From CAVQKZ01 sp963837325 (GTDB taxonomy: Bacteria > Actinomycetota > Actinomycetes > Mycobacteriales > Jatrophihabitantaceae), in the NCBI GenBank assembly GCA_963837325.1, contig CAWIMV010000004.1, positions 1 through 64,000 of the forward strand: a DNA stretch of 64,000 bases, in the 5' to 3' direction. A model generated the notes under the pieces. The model saw nothing but the letters and a program-made list of their open reading frames with translations. It did no database searches and was not told where the DNA came from. This document shows, piece by piece, positions 8,007 to 16,788 of this stretch (its first letter is position 1; every line of letters begins with the position of its first letter). The translations under genes were made by a program, and so were the position numbers.

Positions 8007-9427
8007 GTGCGCATCGGGAGCTCGACCGTGATCTCGGTCGGTCCGCCGGGCGGACTCGCGATCGTCAGCAGGCCATCCACCACGGCGACGCGCTGCACAA
8101 GCCCGGACAGGCCGGTGCCCCGGGATGGGTCGGCACCGCCTGCGCCGTCGTCGGCGACGCTGAGCTCCAGCACGTCACGCGATCCGGCCGCCCGGATTTC
8201 GATCTTGTTCGCGTAGCTGTGCTTGGCCACGTTGGCCAGCAGTTCGGCGGCGCAGAAGTATGCGATGGTCTCGATCGCGGGCGCCGGCCGAACCGGGATG
8301 CCTACCTCCAACTCCACCGGAATCGCGCTCTCCGCGGCCAGGGCGGCGAGGGCGTCCGCCAAACCGTTGTCGAGCACCGGCGGGTGGATCCCGCGGACCA
8401 GGTTGCGCAGTTCGCCCAGCGCCTCCTTCGCGCCCCGGATTGCGGAGTCGACCAGTTCGCGGGCAGCTGGGGCGTCGGCATCCTCGCCACCGTCGCCGAG
8501 CTTCTCCCGGGCCATGCCGAGGTTCATGGCCAGCGTGGCCAGCCGGATCTGCGCGCCGTCATGCAGGTTCCGCTCGAGCCGCCGCAGCAGGGCGGCGGTG
8601 TCGTCGACTGCCAGCGACCGGCTCAGCTCCAGGTCATGGATCCGCTGCGCCAGCCGCCCCCGCCCAAGCAGCCCTCGGATCAGCCAGGCGTCGGCAGACG
8701 TGACCGCCCGGGCCACCCACGGGGCGGCCAGCACCATCGCCACTCCAACCGCAGCGGCGGCGAACGTGCCGGGCAGGGTCGCGACGCGGAACGTCCCCTC
8801 ACCGAACAACCCGAGCGGCGTGTACACCGGCACCGGGCTCAGCCGTGCCCCCGACGGGTGATTACGGAACGCCCCCCAGAACAGCGGGTAACTCAGATTG
8901 ACCAGCCCGCCCAGCCAGAAGAAGACGGCGTACAACTCGGCCAGCGCGACCGGCAGCCTGACCAGCAGGTAGGCAATCACCCGCCAGCCCGCTCCGTCGC
9001 GAGGGCCCGGGCCGGGCCAGGCTCGACCGCCCAGGCCCCGCCGCGCCGGCGGCGGCGCGGCGACGCGCACCCCGAGCAACCGGTTCGCGAGCATGCGCTG
9101 CAGCGACCCGAGTCTTCGGGCCGCCCTCGTCGACACCAGCAGCGCGAGCAGTAGTCCCACGCAGACACAGGCGATGGCCACATCGGTCGGGGACGGGTTA
9201 CCCGGGGCACCGGCCACCAGCGAGATCAGGTCTGCCGCAACGAAGAACAGTGCCAGCGGACTGACCAACACGAACGGCAGCCCGGCCAGGCAGAACAACA
9301 GGTCGCGACCCTGACGCCGGCTGAAGGGCGCCACGACCGCCGCACGGGTAATCGCCCACAAACTCTTCACCCGGGCCTTCGGGCCCGGCGGCGGGGCCGC
9401 GGTCGGCGTGGTCACCGAAAGACCCAT
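8003..9427 (-). CDS. Sensor histidine kinase (HisKA_3) with membrane sensor domain
   Basis: 474-residue membrane kinase. Hydrophobic segments at about 45-75, 83-100, 150-180 and 215-240 form the actinomycete sensor domain that precedes HisKA_3 kinases. The phosphoacceptor motif LERNLHDGAQIRL puts the reactive His at residue 289; the HATPase domain shows the N box variant ELLANVAKHSYA and DDGAGGADPSRGTGLSGL. It follows the ABC permease gene by 37 bases and is coupled to the response regulator. The arrangement ABC ATPase, permease, kinase, regulator resembles antimicrobial-sensing exporter modules, though here the kinase is the actinomycete HisKA_3 type rather than the BceS type. Confidence 0.92.
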   Translation of the reverse strand: MGLSVTTPTAAPPPGPKARVKSLWAITRAAVVAPFSRRQGRDLLFCLAGLPFVLVSPLALFFVAADLISLVAGAPGNPSPTDVAIACVCVGLLLALLVSTRAARRLGSLQRMLANRLLGVRVAAPPPARRGLGGRAWPGPGPRDGAGWRVIAYLLVRLPVALAELYAVFFWLGGLVNLSYPLFWGAFRNHPSGARLSPVPVYTPLGLFGEGTFRVATLPGTFAAAAVGVAMVLAAPWVARAVTSADAWLIRGLLGRGRLAQRIHDLELSRSLAVDDTAALLRRLERNLHDGAQIRLATLAMNLGMAREKLGDGGEDADAPAARELVDSAIRGAKEALGELRNLVRGIHPPVLDNGLADALAALAAESAIPVELEVGIPVRPAPAIETIAYFCAAELLANVAKHSYANKIEIRAAGSRDVLELSVADDGAGGADPSRGTGLSGLVQRVAVVDGLLTIASPPGGPTEITVELPMRT

Positions 9428-9464
9428 GCCGATATTCTCCTACCCTCGCCGCCCGGCCTTCTGC

Positions 9465-10268
9465 TCACGCGTCCCGACGGGCCAGCAGCCAGCCGCCGAC
9501 CGCCAACGCGATCACGGCATACAGGCACAGCACGCCGACCCCGGCCCCGGCGGACAGGAAGTCCGGGCAAGACGCACCGTCGGTGCCGCACGTTACCGGC
9601 TTGGTCGTGCTCAGTGAGTTCTCCACGATCAGCAGCGGCATGTAGGGCGCCGCGCCGTGCACGATGATGCCGACGACCTGAGGGGCCACGTACACAGCCG
9701 CCACCAGCAGCCCTACCGCAGCCCCGCTGTGCCGGATGATCGCGCCGAGGCCCAGGCCGAGCAACCCGATCAGGCAGAAACCCGCTCCGGTCGCCACGAC
9801 CGCCCCCAGCACACCGGCCTGGCTCAGCGTGGGCGCCGCGACGCCGTGGCGCAGCGTGGCCCGGGCGGCGAAGAACGCGATGAACGCCCCGGCCTCGCCG
9901 AGGATGAGCGTCACCGTCCCGAACACCACGGCCTTGGCAGTCAGGACCATGCGGCGCCGAGGGATTGCGGCGAGGGTCGTACGAATCGTTCCTGAGTTGT
10001 ACTCGCTGGTCATGGTCAGGGCGCCGAGGGCGCCTGTCAGCAACAGGCCAGGGACCACGCCGGCTAGCGCATTGTTGGTCAGGTCCACGGACGCGTCTTT
10101 GGTGCTCAGACCCACACCAACTCCGATGCCGACAGTCGCGACGGCCGTGATGGCCAGCACCCACCAGGTCGAGCGCAGGCTACGCAGCTTGATCCATTCC
10201 ATCCGGACTGCCTGCGCCAGCCCGTAACGGCCGCTGAGCCCGCTGGTTATTGCGGTCGTGGTCATCAC
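9465..10268 (-). CDS. ABC-2 type transporter permease
   Basis: Integral membrane protein, 267 residues, with six predicted membrane helices (about 36-56, 68-92, 108-138, 152-178, 184-200, 238-262). The N-terminal region (QAVRMEWIKLRSLRSTWWVLA) and the loop TSEYNSGTIRTTLAAIPRR are characteristic of actinomycete ABC-2 permeases that pair with a separate ATPase. The start overlaps the ATPase stop (ATGA, 10265-10268). The loop at about 195-240 between the last helices carries two Cys (CGTDGASCPDF) that could form an external disulfide. The substrate is unknown; efflux is favoured because there is no binding protein. Confidence 0.88.
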   Translation of the reverse strand: MMTTTAITSGLSGRYGLAQAVRMEWIKLRSLRSTWWVLAITAVATVGIGVGVGLSTKDASVDLTNNALAGVVPGLLLTGALGALTMTSEYNSGTIRTTLAAIPRRRMVLTAKAVVFGTVTLILGEAGAFIAFFAARATLRHGVAAPTLSQAGVLGAVVATGAGFCLIGLLGLGLGAIIRHSGAAVGLLVAAVYVAPQVVGIIVHGAAPYMPLLIVENSLSTTKPVTCGTDGASCPDFLSAGAGVGVLCLYAVIALAVGGWLLARRDA

Positions 10269-10999
10269 ATTGCCTCCTTTGCCGTGTTGCCGCGGTACTC
10301 GACCGCGTCGCTGGTGAGCTGGAAGAACGCGTCCTCCAGCGATGCCGACCCGGCCGACAGCTCGGCGACGGTCGTATCCGCGAGCAGCCGGCCTTGACCG
10401 ATCACCACCAGCCGCTCGGCGGCCAGCGCCATCTCGCTGATCAGGTGGCTGGACACGAATACCGTGCGGCCCTGCTCGGCCAGCGACTTCATCAGGTTGC
10501 GGATCCAGCGGACCCCCTCGGGATCCAGCCCGTTCACCGGCTCGTCCAGCAGCAGCACCGCCGGATCGCCCAGCAGCGCCGCGGCCACCCCCAGGCGCTG
10601 CCCCATCCCGAGCGAGAACTTCCCGGCCCGCCGCTCGGCAGCGCTGGTCAGGCCGACCAGGTCGAGCACCTCGTCGACCCTGGCCCGCGGAATCGCGTTG
10701 CTCGCGGCCAGTGCGGCCAGGTGACTCCGGGCGCTCCGGCCCGGATGGAACGCCCTGGCCTCGAGCAGCGCACCGACCTCGCGCAGCGGCCAGCGCAGCT
10801 CGCTGTAGCGACGGCCGGCGACCCGCACCTGGCCGCCGTCGGGCCGGTCCAGCCCGAGCAGCAGCCGCATCGTGGTGGACTTGCCTGACCCGTTGGGGCC
10901 GAGGAAGCCCGTGACGCTGCCGGGTCGCACCTCGAAGCTGAGCGCATCAACCGCAATCCTCGCTCCGTACCGTTTGGTGAGAGCCTTGGTCTCGATCAC
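10265..10999 (-). CDS. ABC transporter ATP-binding protein
   Basis: ATPase subunit of 244 residues from a GTG at 10999 preceded by GGAAGGG. It shows Walker A (GPNGSGKST), Q-loop region, ABC signature in the variant form FSLGMGQRLGVAAAL, Walker B LLLDEPVNGLDP and the H-switch SSHLISE. The SLGMGQRLG form and overall length are typical of the DrrA/BcrA-like exporter ATPases of actinomycetes. It is the first gene of a four-gene leftward operon with permease, kinase and regulator. An inverted repeat lies directly upstream (11008-11031) and may be the regulator's target. Confidence 0.93.
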   Translation of the reverse strand: MIETKALTKRYGARIAVDALSFEVRPGSVTGFLGPNGSGKSTTMRLLLGLDRPDGGQVRVAGRRYSELRWPLREVGALLEARAFHPGRSARSHLAALAASNAIPRARVDEVLDLVGLTSAAERRAGKFSLGMGQRLGVAAALLGDPAVLLLDEPVNGLDPEGVRWIRNLMKSLAEQGRTVFVSSHLISEMALAAERLVVIGQGRLLADTTVAELSAGSASLEDAFFQLTSDAVEYRGNTAKEAM

Positions 11000-11007
11000 C
11001 CGAATCC

Positions 11008-11031
11008 CTTCCGTCGTAATGTTTACGGAAG
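11008..11031. promoter_or_regulatory. Inverted repeat upstream of ABC/TCS operon
   Basis: Arms CTTCCGT (11008-11014) and ACGGAAG (11025-11031) separated by ten bases, ending nine bases before the GTG of the ABC ATPase and overlapping its ribosome-binding site. It is a candidate operator for the LuxR-type regulator of the same operon or a small RNA hairpin masking the start. Confidence 0.4.
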
Positions 11032-11087
11032 ATCACGCTAGGGACGCGGCCGCGTGAGCGGGATCCGGTTAACGGCCGTCTTTCGGG

Positions 11088-11103
11088 TGGGGGATTTCCC
11101 CCA
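11088..11103 (-). terminator. Short GC hairpin after glycosyltransferase gene
   Basis: TGGGGG (11088-11093) pairs with CCCCCA (11098-11103) around an ATTT loop, 33 bases beyond the stop of the glycosyltransferase gene. It may terminate that transcript, or be part of the promoter of the next leftward operon. Confidence 0.45.
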
Positions 11104-11135
11104 GAGGACCGACGACACCGACGGCAAGGTTCACG

Positions 11136-12356
11136 TCACGACGAGTGGACGGCCGCGTCGATGAGCAGTTTCGCGGCTACCGTCGCCCCGTCGGTCCGGA
11201 TCGTGCCGGCCAGACTTCGTGCTCGCTCTCGGGTATCGGGCGCGACGGCTGCGGTGAGCGCGGCAGACAGACCATCGACAGTCGGCGTCGAGCTCTCGTA
11301 TGCCATACCGATGCCCAGCTCGGCCACTCGGCTGGCCCAAAACGGCTGGTCGGCAATTTGCGGCACCACGATCTGAGGCGCGCCGGCTCGCGCTGCCGTC
11401 GTCGTGGTGCCCGCGCCACCGTGGTGCACCACGGCAGCCACCCGACGGAACAGTGCCTGCTGGTTGACCTCGCCGACGACGAAGCAGTCGTCAGCGTCGT
11501 CGATCGGGGACAGCTCCGCCCAGCCGCGGGCGAGGACAACCCGGCGGCCTTGCGCGCGACTCGCTTCGATGGCCACGCGGGCGATGTCTTTCGGGGCGTG
11601 TGCGGCCATGCTGCCGAAGCCCACGTATACCGGCGGTTCACCGGCGTCCAGGAACGCCTCCAGCCCGTTGGGGAGCGGACGTTCGTCGGGCAGAATCCAC
11701 GCCCCCGTCTGCACGAGGTCGAAGTCCGTCATGCCCCGCGACGGACACAGCACCGGGTCCGCCGCCAGCCACGGCTGGTCGGTCAAGACGTGGTCGCGGA
11801 CGTTGTCGACCGGCTGGAGGCCGATCAGCGCCCGATGGCGGTTGAGCGCCTCCCCGTACAACGCGTTCACCCGTTCGGCGTCCTGCTTCCACAGCACCCG
11901 ATTGTCGGTCTCGCTCTGCGGGGACTGCGCGCCCGGCCTCGCCCCCGGGCGAAAATGCCGCGACGGGAGTCCGAAGATCTGGAAGCAGGCGAGCACGTAA
12001 CGGATGCCCAGTTTCTCGGCCACGTCCCGTGCGCCGGCCGGCATCAGGCCGGTCGCTACCAGCGCGTCACATCCATCGGCCGCCGCACCGAGCGTGTCGA
12101 ACCGCGCGGCAACCAGCTCGGGCGCAAGCCGAAACGCAGCTTCGGCCGTCGGTGGCTTCGGACCGGCGACCACTGAGCGCACCGTCGGGCCGAGCGGTAC
12201 TAGCGGCACGTCGGCCCGCGCCAGCAGCGCCGCTATGTCCTCGTCCGGGGGCGCGGACACCAGCGCCTCCGCGCCCAGCGCTCGCAACGCCACGGCGAGT
12301 GCCACCAACGGTTCGACGTCTCCGCGCGATCCCCACGCCGTCAACAACACACGCAC
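11136..12356 (-). CDS. GT1-family glycosyltransferase, probable rifamycin glycosyltransferase
   Basis: 406-residue MGT/UGT-type glycosyltransferase, GTG start at 12356 with GGAG nine bases upstream. The N terminus (VRVLLTAWGSRGDVEPLVALA) is that of the glycopeptide and macrolide GT1 group, with a catalytic-type His absent at the usual G-x-G-H spot but SRGDVEP conserved as in vancomycin-group enzymes. The C-terminal donor site is HHGGAGT (311-317) and DQPFW (336-340), the form that binds nucleotide-activated glucose-type sugars. No biosynthetic genes adjoin it. The RAE-type palindrome upstream is the strongest functional clue: in actinomycetes this element precedes rifamycin-inactivating genes, including a GT1 enzyme (Rgt) that glucosylates rifampin. 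Function is therefore inferred from promoter context plus family. Confidence 0.75.
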   Translation of the reverse strand: MRVLLTAWGSRGDVEPLVALAVALRALGAEALVSAPPDEDIAALLARADVPLVPLGPTVRSVVAGPKPPTAEAAFRLAPELVAARFDTLGAAADGCDALVATGLMPAGARDVAEKLGIRYVLACFQIFGLPSRHFRPGARPGAQSPQSETDNRVLWKQDAERVNALYGEALNRHRALIGLQPVDNVRDHVLTDQPWLAADPVLCPSRGMTDFDLVQTGAWILPDERPLPNGLEAFLDAGEPPVYVGFGSMAAHAPKDIARVAIEASRAQGRRVVLARGWAELSPIDDADDCFVVGEVNQQALFRRVAAVVHHGGAGTTTTAARAGAPQIVVPQIADQPFWASRVAELGIGMAYESSTPTVDGLSAALTAAVAPDTRERARSLAGTIRTDGATVAAKLLIDAAVHSS

Positions 12357-12415
12357 TTCTGAATCTCCAATTCCGCAGGTGTTCGGTTTCCGGCTGGCGA
12401 TTCTGCGCGACCACC

Positions 12416-12436
12416 GGGGGCTTGCCGCAAGCCCCC
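12416..12436. promoter_or_regulatory. Rifamycin-associated element (RAE)-type palindrome
   Basis: Perfect palindrome with ten-base arms GGGGGCTTGC (12416-12425) and GCAAGCCCCC (12427-12436) around one central base, about 60-80 bases upstream of the glycosyltransferase start. The core agrees with the 19-bp RAE inverted repeat as I remember it from actinomycete rgt, rph, rox, arr and helR promoters. On the coding strand a TATAGC sequence ends a few bases before the element, so the palindrome would overlap the start of transcription. Confidence 0.75.
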
Positions 12437-12458
12437 CAGTCCGCTATATGTTGAAAGT

Positions 12459-12481
12459 GGCAAGGAGTGGATCTCCTTGCC
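12459..12481. promoter_or_regulatory. Second inverted repeat in glycosyltransferase promoter
   Basis: Perfect nine-base arms GGCAAGGAG (12459-12467) and CTCCTTGCC (12473-12481) around a five-base spacer, 22 bases upstream of the RAE-type palindrome. It occupies the likely -35 region and could be an operator for an unidentified regulator. Confidence 0.5.
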
Positions 12482-12557
12482 TTCGTCATTTCTCGCCGCC
12501 GAAGCACGCGCAACCTGATCACGACAGAGTGCGTAGTCGGCGCCGGTGTTCCATTCC

Positions 12558-12600
12558 TGAACGGCTACAGCAGCCGCGGCGCGGCTGCTGTAGCCGTTCA
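12558..12600 (-). terminator. Very strong 20-bp hairpin terminator
   Basis: Perfect 20-bp stem (12558-12577 with 12581-12600) around a three-base loop, starting 21 bases after the stop of the phosphoesterase gene. It insulates the ABC/phosphoesterase operon from the RAE-controlled glycosyltransferase. Confidence 0.9.
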
Positions 12601-12621
12601 GTGTGTTGGTCGGCGGAGACT

Positions 12622-15429
12622 TCAGTCGTGGTCGGAACTCGGTAGGTAGCCACCCGGAACCTGCGACGGGGCGTAGATCTTCGTGTCGCCCGGGTACGGC
12701 GTCTTCCATTCGTGCGCCTGGTACCACGTCCACCGGTTCATCTGCTCCGGGTTGGCGTAGTCGGGCACGGCGGAGTCACCGGTGAAGCGCTGCTTTGCGC
12801 GCCACTGCTGCCATTGCGTGACGACTTTCTGCTGCGTTGCGGGGACGGCAACCTTCTGAGCTTGCTGAGTGTTGAACTTCTTGGCTGCGCTGCCGGTCCG
12901 ACCCAGCGTGTCCATTCCGCAGGTCGGGGCCTGGACGACGCCCTCGGTGAGCGGGATCTGGTTCGGCACGGTGCTGAACGGCTTGTAGTCGGGCTTGTTG
13001 GTGAAGGCGCCGAACATCGGCGTCGCCGCGGCAAGCTTCTCGTTCAGTGGCTGAGCGCCGAGGATCTGCTCGATCGTGCGAACCATGGTGATCTGCGAGT
13101 AGTAGGTGCTGTCGACCTTGTTGTGCTGGGCCCAGGGGCTGATGATCTGGACCGGCGCACGGTGGCCGTCGACGTGGTCCGCACCGTCCTGGCTGTCGTC
13201 CTCCACTACGAAGATCGCGGAGTCCTTCCAGTACTTGCTGTGCGAGATCTCGTCGACGATCTTGCCGACGGCGAGATCTCCATCGGCGACCTGGGCCTCA
13301 GGGTCGGGCGTGCCGCCTGTGTGGTCACTCGACAGCCAGAACATATTGAGGTTCGCGGGACCGTTCTTCTCGAAGTCCTGCTTCCAGATGTCGTAGCGGT
13401 AAAGGTCTGGGATGTCGGTGTCGAACTTCGGGTAGTCATGGTTCGTGATCGCGTTGAGCGACGGGATCGGGGACTCGGTGTCCTGGCGGACCGACGGGTC
13501 GGTCAGCGCGCTCGGGTCGCCGCCCGCGTCAACGCCCTTGGCGACGCAGTAGTACTTCTGCCAGGTCGCACCGGCCGGCTTGGTCTCGAACTGGTTGAAC
13601 TCGCCGAAGTCGCGTGCGCTGTTTCCGGCCGACTCGGCTGCGGTCCACAGGAATCCGGAGCGTTGGTGGCCGAGCACGTCGTCTTCGGTGTCGTAGCTGC
13701 GGACGTACTCGCCGGCGTCGGACTCGGTGTACTCCGGGTTGTCACCCTGCATCAGCCAGTTGTGGCCCTCGGCCGAGTTGGTGCCGATGTCGTAGGTGTT
13801 GTCGTAGAGGCCGAACTGCTTGGCCAACGCGTGCTGGTTGGGGGTGGCCTTCGCGCCGAACTGGGCCAATGACCGGTCACCGTTGCCGGTGCGGATGTCG
13901 CCGTACACCTGGTCGTAGGTGCGGTTCTCCTTGACCAGTAGGAACACGTGCTTGATGGTCGACGGGTCACCGAGGCGCTTCGGGACCGCGACGGCTCTGG
14001 CCTTCGTGCCGTGCGCCTTCGTGACGTCGTTCTTGCCCCAGCCGTTCTGGGCGAAAACCGTCGCAGTGTATTCCGCGATCTTCTGGTCGCTCGGCAGGAC
14101 GAAGCGGGTCAGAGAGGCGGTGGTGCTGTGCGTGCCATGGCCGGTGACCGGCACGGTGCCGGTGCCCTTGCTGAAGGTCAGGTCAGGGCCGCGCGCGTCG
14201 ATGCCGCGGGTGTTGGTGACAACGATCTTGTTGCCGGCCGTTGCCACGTCGGCCGGGTAGTAGTCGGTCGGTAGTAGGCCGAGGTAACTCACCGGCTGCT
14301 GCGGCGAGCCGTAGTACCGGTAGACGGCGACGGCGTTCGCCCGGCCCAGGGTGACCAGCAGATGACCGTCGGTGGTCAGGGCGATGCTGGTGGGGTCGTA
14401 GCCCACCGTTGACGACGGCCAGGGCTGGGTGGCGATTGTCTGCACGACCTTGTCGTTGTTCGTGTTGACGACCGCGACCGTGTCGCTGTTGGTGTTGGCC
14501 ACGAACAATGCCGTGCCCTTGGCGTACAGCGCGGTCGGGTGTAGCCCCACGGCGATGGACTTGACCGACGCTGACGGGTTCGCAGGGTCGATGACGCTGA
14601 CCGTGCCCGTGGTCGAGGTGCCGAGATAGGGGTCGGCGGGCACTGAGGTGCCGTAGGAGTTGATCGTGGTCTCGCCCGGCAGGGGCTTGCGTCCGCCCTC
14701 GTTGCTGACGTAGAGCTTCCTTCCGACGAGTGCGATCTCCCGCGGCGCGATACCGACGTTCCAGGTCTGCTCGACGGCGCCCGTTGTCGGGTTCAGCGCC
14801 TCGACCGTGTTTTGCCCGTTGACCGGGACATACAACGTTGAGCCGTCGGCGGAGTACACGGGCTTACCCGGTAGTGCCGACAAGCCGCCGACCTTCGCCA
14901 GCGGTACCGACGTTGCCGGGCCGAGCGTGCCGTCGGTATTGACCGCAAACCGGGTCAGCCCGTCCTGCTCGGAGAGCCAGAGGTACTTCCCGTCGGGTGA
15001 GTAGACCGGACCTTCCTGACCGACGGTGCCATTGGAGAGCTTCTGGTTGACGAACGACGCTGAACCCACCGTCCAGATCAGCTTGTAACTCGACAGGTCG
15101 AAGACCTGCAGGACCACCGACTTGTCGGTGCTGCTTGCGGCGAGAAACCGGCCGTCGCGGCTGACCGTCGAGCCCATGAACTTGCCGAACCGGGTGAGCA
15201 GACGCTGACCAAGCGGCTTGACGACCTGGTCGGCCGAGACCTGGATCCCGTCGGCGTACCGCTTACCGACCTGGTGCCGGCCGAACCCTGTCGTCGCCGC
15301 GGTAGCCAATCCGGTACCGGTGAGAACGAGGGCCGCGCAACCGACGGCGACGATACGTAGTCGGCGGCTTCGGCCCCGCAGTCCGAAGCGTGACCTGGGG
15401 GACTGGCGGCGGTTTCTGGTGACCTGCAT
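12622..15429 (-). CDS. YVTN beta-propeller / phosphoesterase fusion protein
   Basis: 935-residue exported protein in two parts. A basic N terminus and one hydrophobic segment (about 24-46) form a signal or anchor. Residues 75-440 are a YVTN-type propeller with repeats such as SPDGKYLWLSEQDG, SADGSTLYVPVNGQNTVEAL and NTNSDTVAVVNTNNDKVV. Residues 490-830 are a phosphoesterase (alkaline-phosphatase superfamily, phospholipase C-like): ENRTYDQVYGD at 501-511, EGHNWLMQG, and the late metal cluster VEDDSQDGADHVDGHR. Family members cleave phosphomonoesters or lipids outside the cell. It is the third gene of an operon with an ABC permease and ATPase, three bases behind the permease stop, so transport and extracytoplasmic phosphoester cleavage are probably linked. 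Confidence 0.88.
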   Translation of the reverse strand: MQVTRNRRQSPRSRFGLRGRSRRLRIVAVGCAALVLTGTGLATAATTGFGRHQVGKRYADGIQVSADQVVKPLGQRLLTRFGKFMGSTVSRDGRFLAASSTDKSVVLQVFDLSSYKLIWTVGSASFVNQKLSNGTVGQEGPVYSPDGKYLWLSEQDGLTRFAVNTDGTLGPATSVPLAKVGGLSALPGKPVYSADGSTLYVPVNGQNTVEALNPTTGAVEQTWNVGIAPREIALVGRKLYVSNEGGRKPLPGETTINSYGTSVPADPYLGTSTTGTVSVIDPANPSASVKSIAVGLHPTALYAKGTALFVANTNSDTVAVVNTNNDKVVQTIATQPWPSSTVGYDPTSIALTTDGHLLVTLGRANAVAVYRYYGSPQQPVSYLGLLPTDYYPADVATAGNKIVVTNTRGIDARGPDLTFSKGTGTVPVTGHGTHSTTASLTRFVLPSDQKIAEYTATVFAQNGWGKNDVTKAHGTKARAVAVPKRLGDPSTIKHVFLLVKENRTYDQVYGDIRTGNGDRSLAQFGAKATPNQHALAKQFGLYDNTYDIGTNSAEGHNWLMQGDNPEYTESDAGEYVRSYDTEDDVLGHQRSGFLWTAAESAGNSARDFGEFNQFETKPAGATWQKYYCVAKGVDAGGDPSALTDPSVRQDTESPIPSLNAITNHDYPKFDTDIPDLYRYDIWKQDFEKNGPANLNMFWLSSDHTGGTPDPEAQVADGDLAVGKIVDEISHSKYWKDSAIFVVEDDSQDGADHVDGHRAPVQIISPWAQHNKVDSTYYSQITMVRTIEQILGAQPLNEKLAAATPMFGAFTNKPDYKPFSTVPNQIPLTEGVVQAPTCGMDTLGRTGSAAKKFNTQQAQKVAVPATQQKVVTQWQQWRAKQRFTGDSAVPDYANPEQMNRWTWYQAHEWKTPYPGDTKIYAPSQVPGGYLPSSDHD

Positions 15430-15432
15430 GTG

Positions 15433-16788
15433 TTATCCCTTCGATGTGGGGCGGATCAGATCGACCAGACCGTCGAACTGCCATAGCGGGTTGGGTCTGT
15501 CACCTGTTGATGTGCGAACCTGGAAGAAGCCGTTGACCGACTGGGGGCCGTCACCGTCGGCGACATATCGTCCGTCCGGCGTGACGTCGAGCTGGTAGAT
15601 GGCTGAGCCGGTGGCCGTAGCGTCGGGGATGTGCCAGGAAACGACACACCGCCAGTCGTTGCCCGGGCCTTTGTCCTCAACCAAGGAACCGCCCTTGTCG
15701 CAGGTCGCGCTGGTCCGCAGCTGCGCCTCGGTCACGTCTGGACGATGGAGTTCACGAGACTGCAGGCGGTAGAGATGGGCGTACGCCGTCGCGAGGGAGC
15801 CGTCCAGCTTGGCCCGGGTCAGGCCGGACCCCGAAGCCGGCGTCGCGGCAGCCACCAACCCGACGGAGACAGCGAATACCGCCGCCAGCGGCAGCACGGC
15901 CATGAGCAGCCCACGACGTCCGGCTCCGTCGTTAGCCACATCCGTGAAGTCGCGACGAATGAACAGCCGGTAGGAAAGGGCGGTAGCCGCCATCGCCCAG
16001 GCCAGGCTGGTCACGGTGCCTACGACGACCGGGGTGAGCTGTGCCGGGTCGGTGAACAGGCCGCGCCAGGCCAGGAACCCATAGCTGGGCAGGGCGACGC
16101 GGACGACGACCGGCAGCGGCAACAGTTGTGCGAGCTGGAGCAGCACGGCCAGCAGCGCGGGCATCACCAGCCCCATCGGCGAGCGTCCGAGCAGCACCGA
16201 GCCGAGCAGCCCGACCGCGGCGAAAGCCAGCGTCGGCGCGAGCGCGCAGACCCAGGCGAGCACCACAGCGCGGGCGGCGTCACCCGGCGCAATGAGGTGG
16301 CCGTCGAGGCCGACCAACGACCGGTCGCCGACGGCGAGCATGCCGCCGACGATTCCCGAGGCGGCCAGCCCGGCCACCAGGCCGAGGATGACGGTGAGGC
16401 TGGCCAGCGATTTGGCCGCGAAGATCCGGCGCGGTGATCGCACGGCGACGAGCAGGTGCCGCCAGGTGCCCAGCCGGTCCTCGGTGGCGAAGACGTCACC
16501 AGCTACGAGCGAGGTCAACAGCGGCAGGACCCAGCTGCAACAGAAGGACAGGACCACCACCGGTCCGGCCCAGCCGGTCTGGCCCATCCAGCGGCCGAAG
16601 ACGGTGTCCACCGGCAGCGAACTCTGTTGGCTGACGACGGCCACGAAGCCGGCTGGGCCGATCAGGCAGCCCACAAGGAGCAGCCGGATCCGCCACTGGG
16701 CCAGCAACTTGACCAGCTCGAATCGGTATCCGTTGCGCAAGGGAGCGGGGCGCGCGGCGACCCGCGGCAGTGCGACGGCCACACTCAT
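15433..16788 (-). CDS. ABC transporter permease with C-terminal extracytoplasmic domain
   Basis: 451-residue membrane protein. Six or more helices lie at about 32-54, 74-96, 125-150, 170-198, 203-225, 243-268 and 291-312. After the last helix some 135 hydrophilic residues follow, predicted outside the cell, with two Cys (TCDKGGS and WRCVVSW) about 20 apart and a beta-rich pattern; ABC-2 permeases normally lack this tail. Its ATG overlaps the ATPase stop (ATGA, 16785-16788), and the phosphoesterase gene starts three bases after its stop. The tail could bind the exported substrate or dock the phosphoesterase. I do not recognise the domain. Confidence 0.85.
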   Translation of the reverse strand: MSVAVALPRVAARPAPLRNGYRFELVKLLAQWRIRLLLVGCLIGPAGFVAVVSQQSSLPVDTVFGRWMGQTGWAGPVVVLSFCCSWVLPLLTSLVAGDVFATEDRLGTWRHLLVAVRSPRRIFAAKSLASLTVILGLVAGLAASGIVGGMLAVGDRSLVGLDGHLIAPGDAARAVVLAWVCALAPTLAFAAVGLLGSVLLGRSPMGLVMPALLAVLLQLAQLLPLPVVVRVALPSYGFLAWRGLFTDPAQLTPVVVGTVTSLAWAMAATALSYRLFIRRDFTDVANDGAGRRGLLMAVLPLAAVFAVSVGLVAAATPASGSGLTRAKLDGSLATAYAHLYRLQSRELHRPDVTEAQLRTSATCDKGGSLVEDKGPGNDWRCVVSWHIPDATATGSAIYQLDVTPDGRYVADGDGPQSVNGFFQVRTSTGDRPNPLWQFDGLVDLIRPTSKG

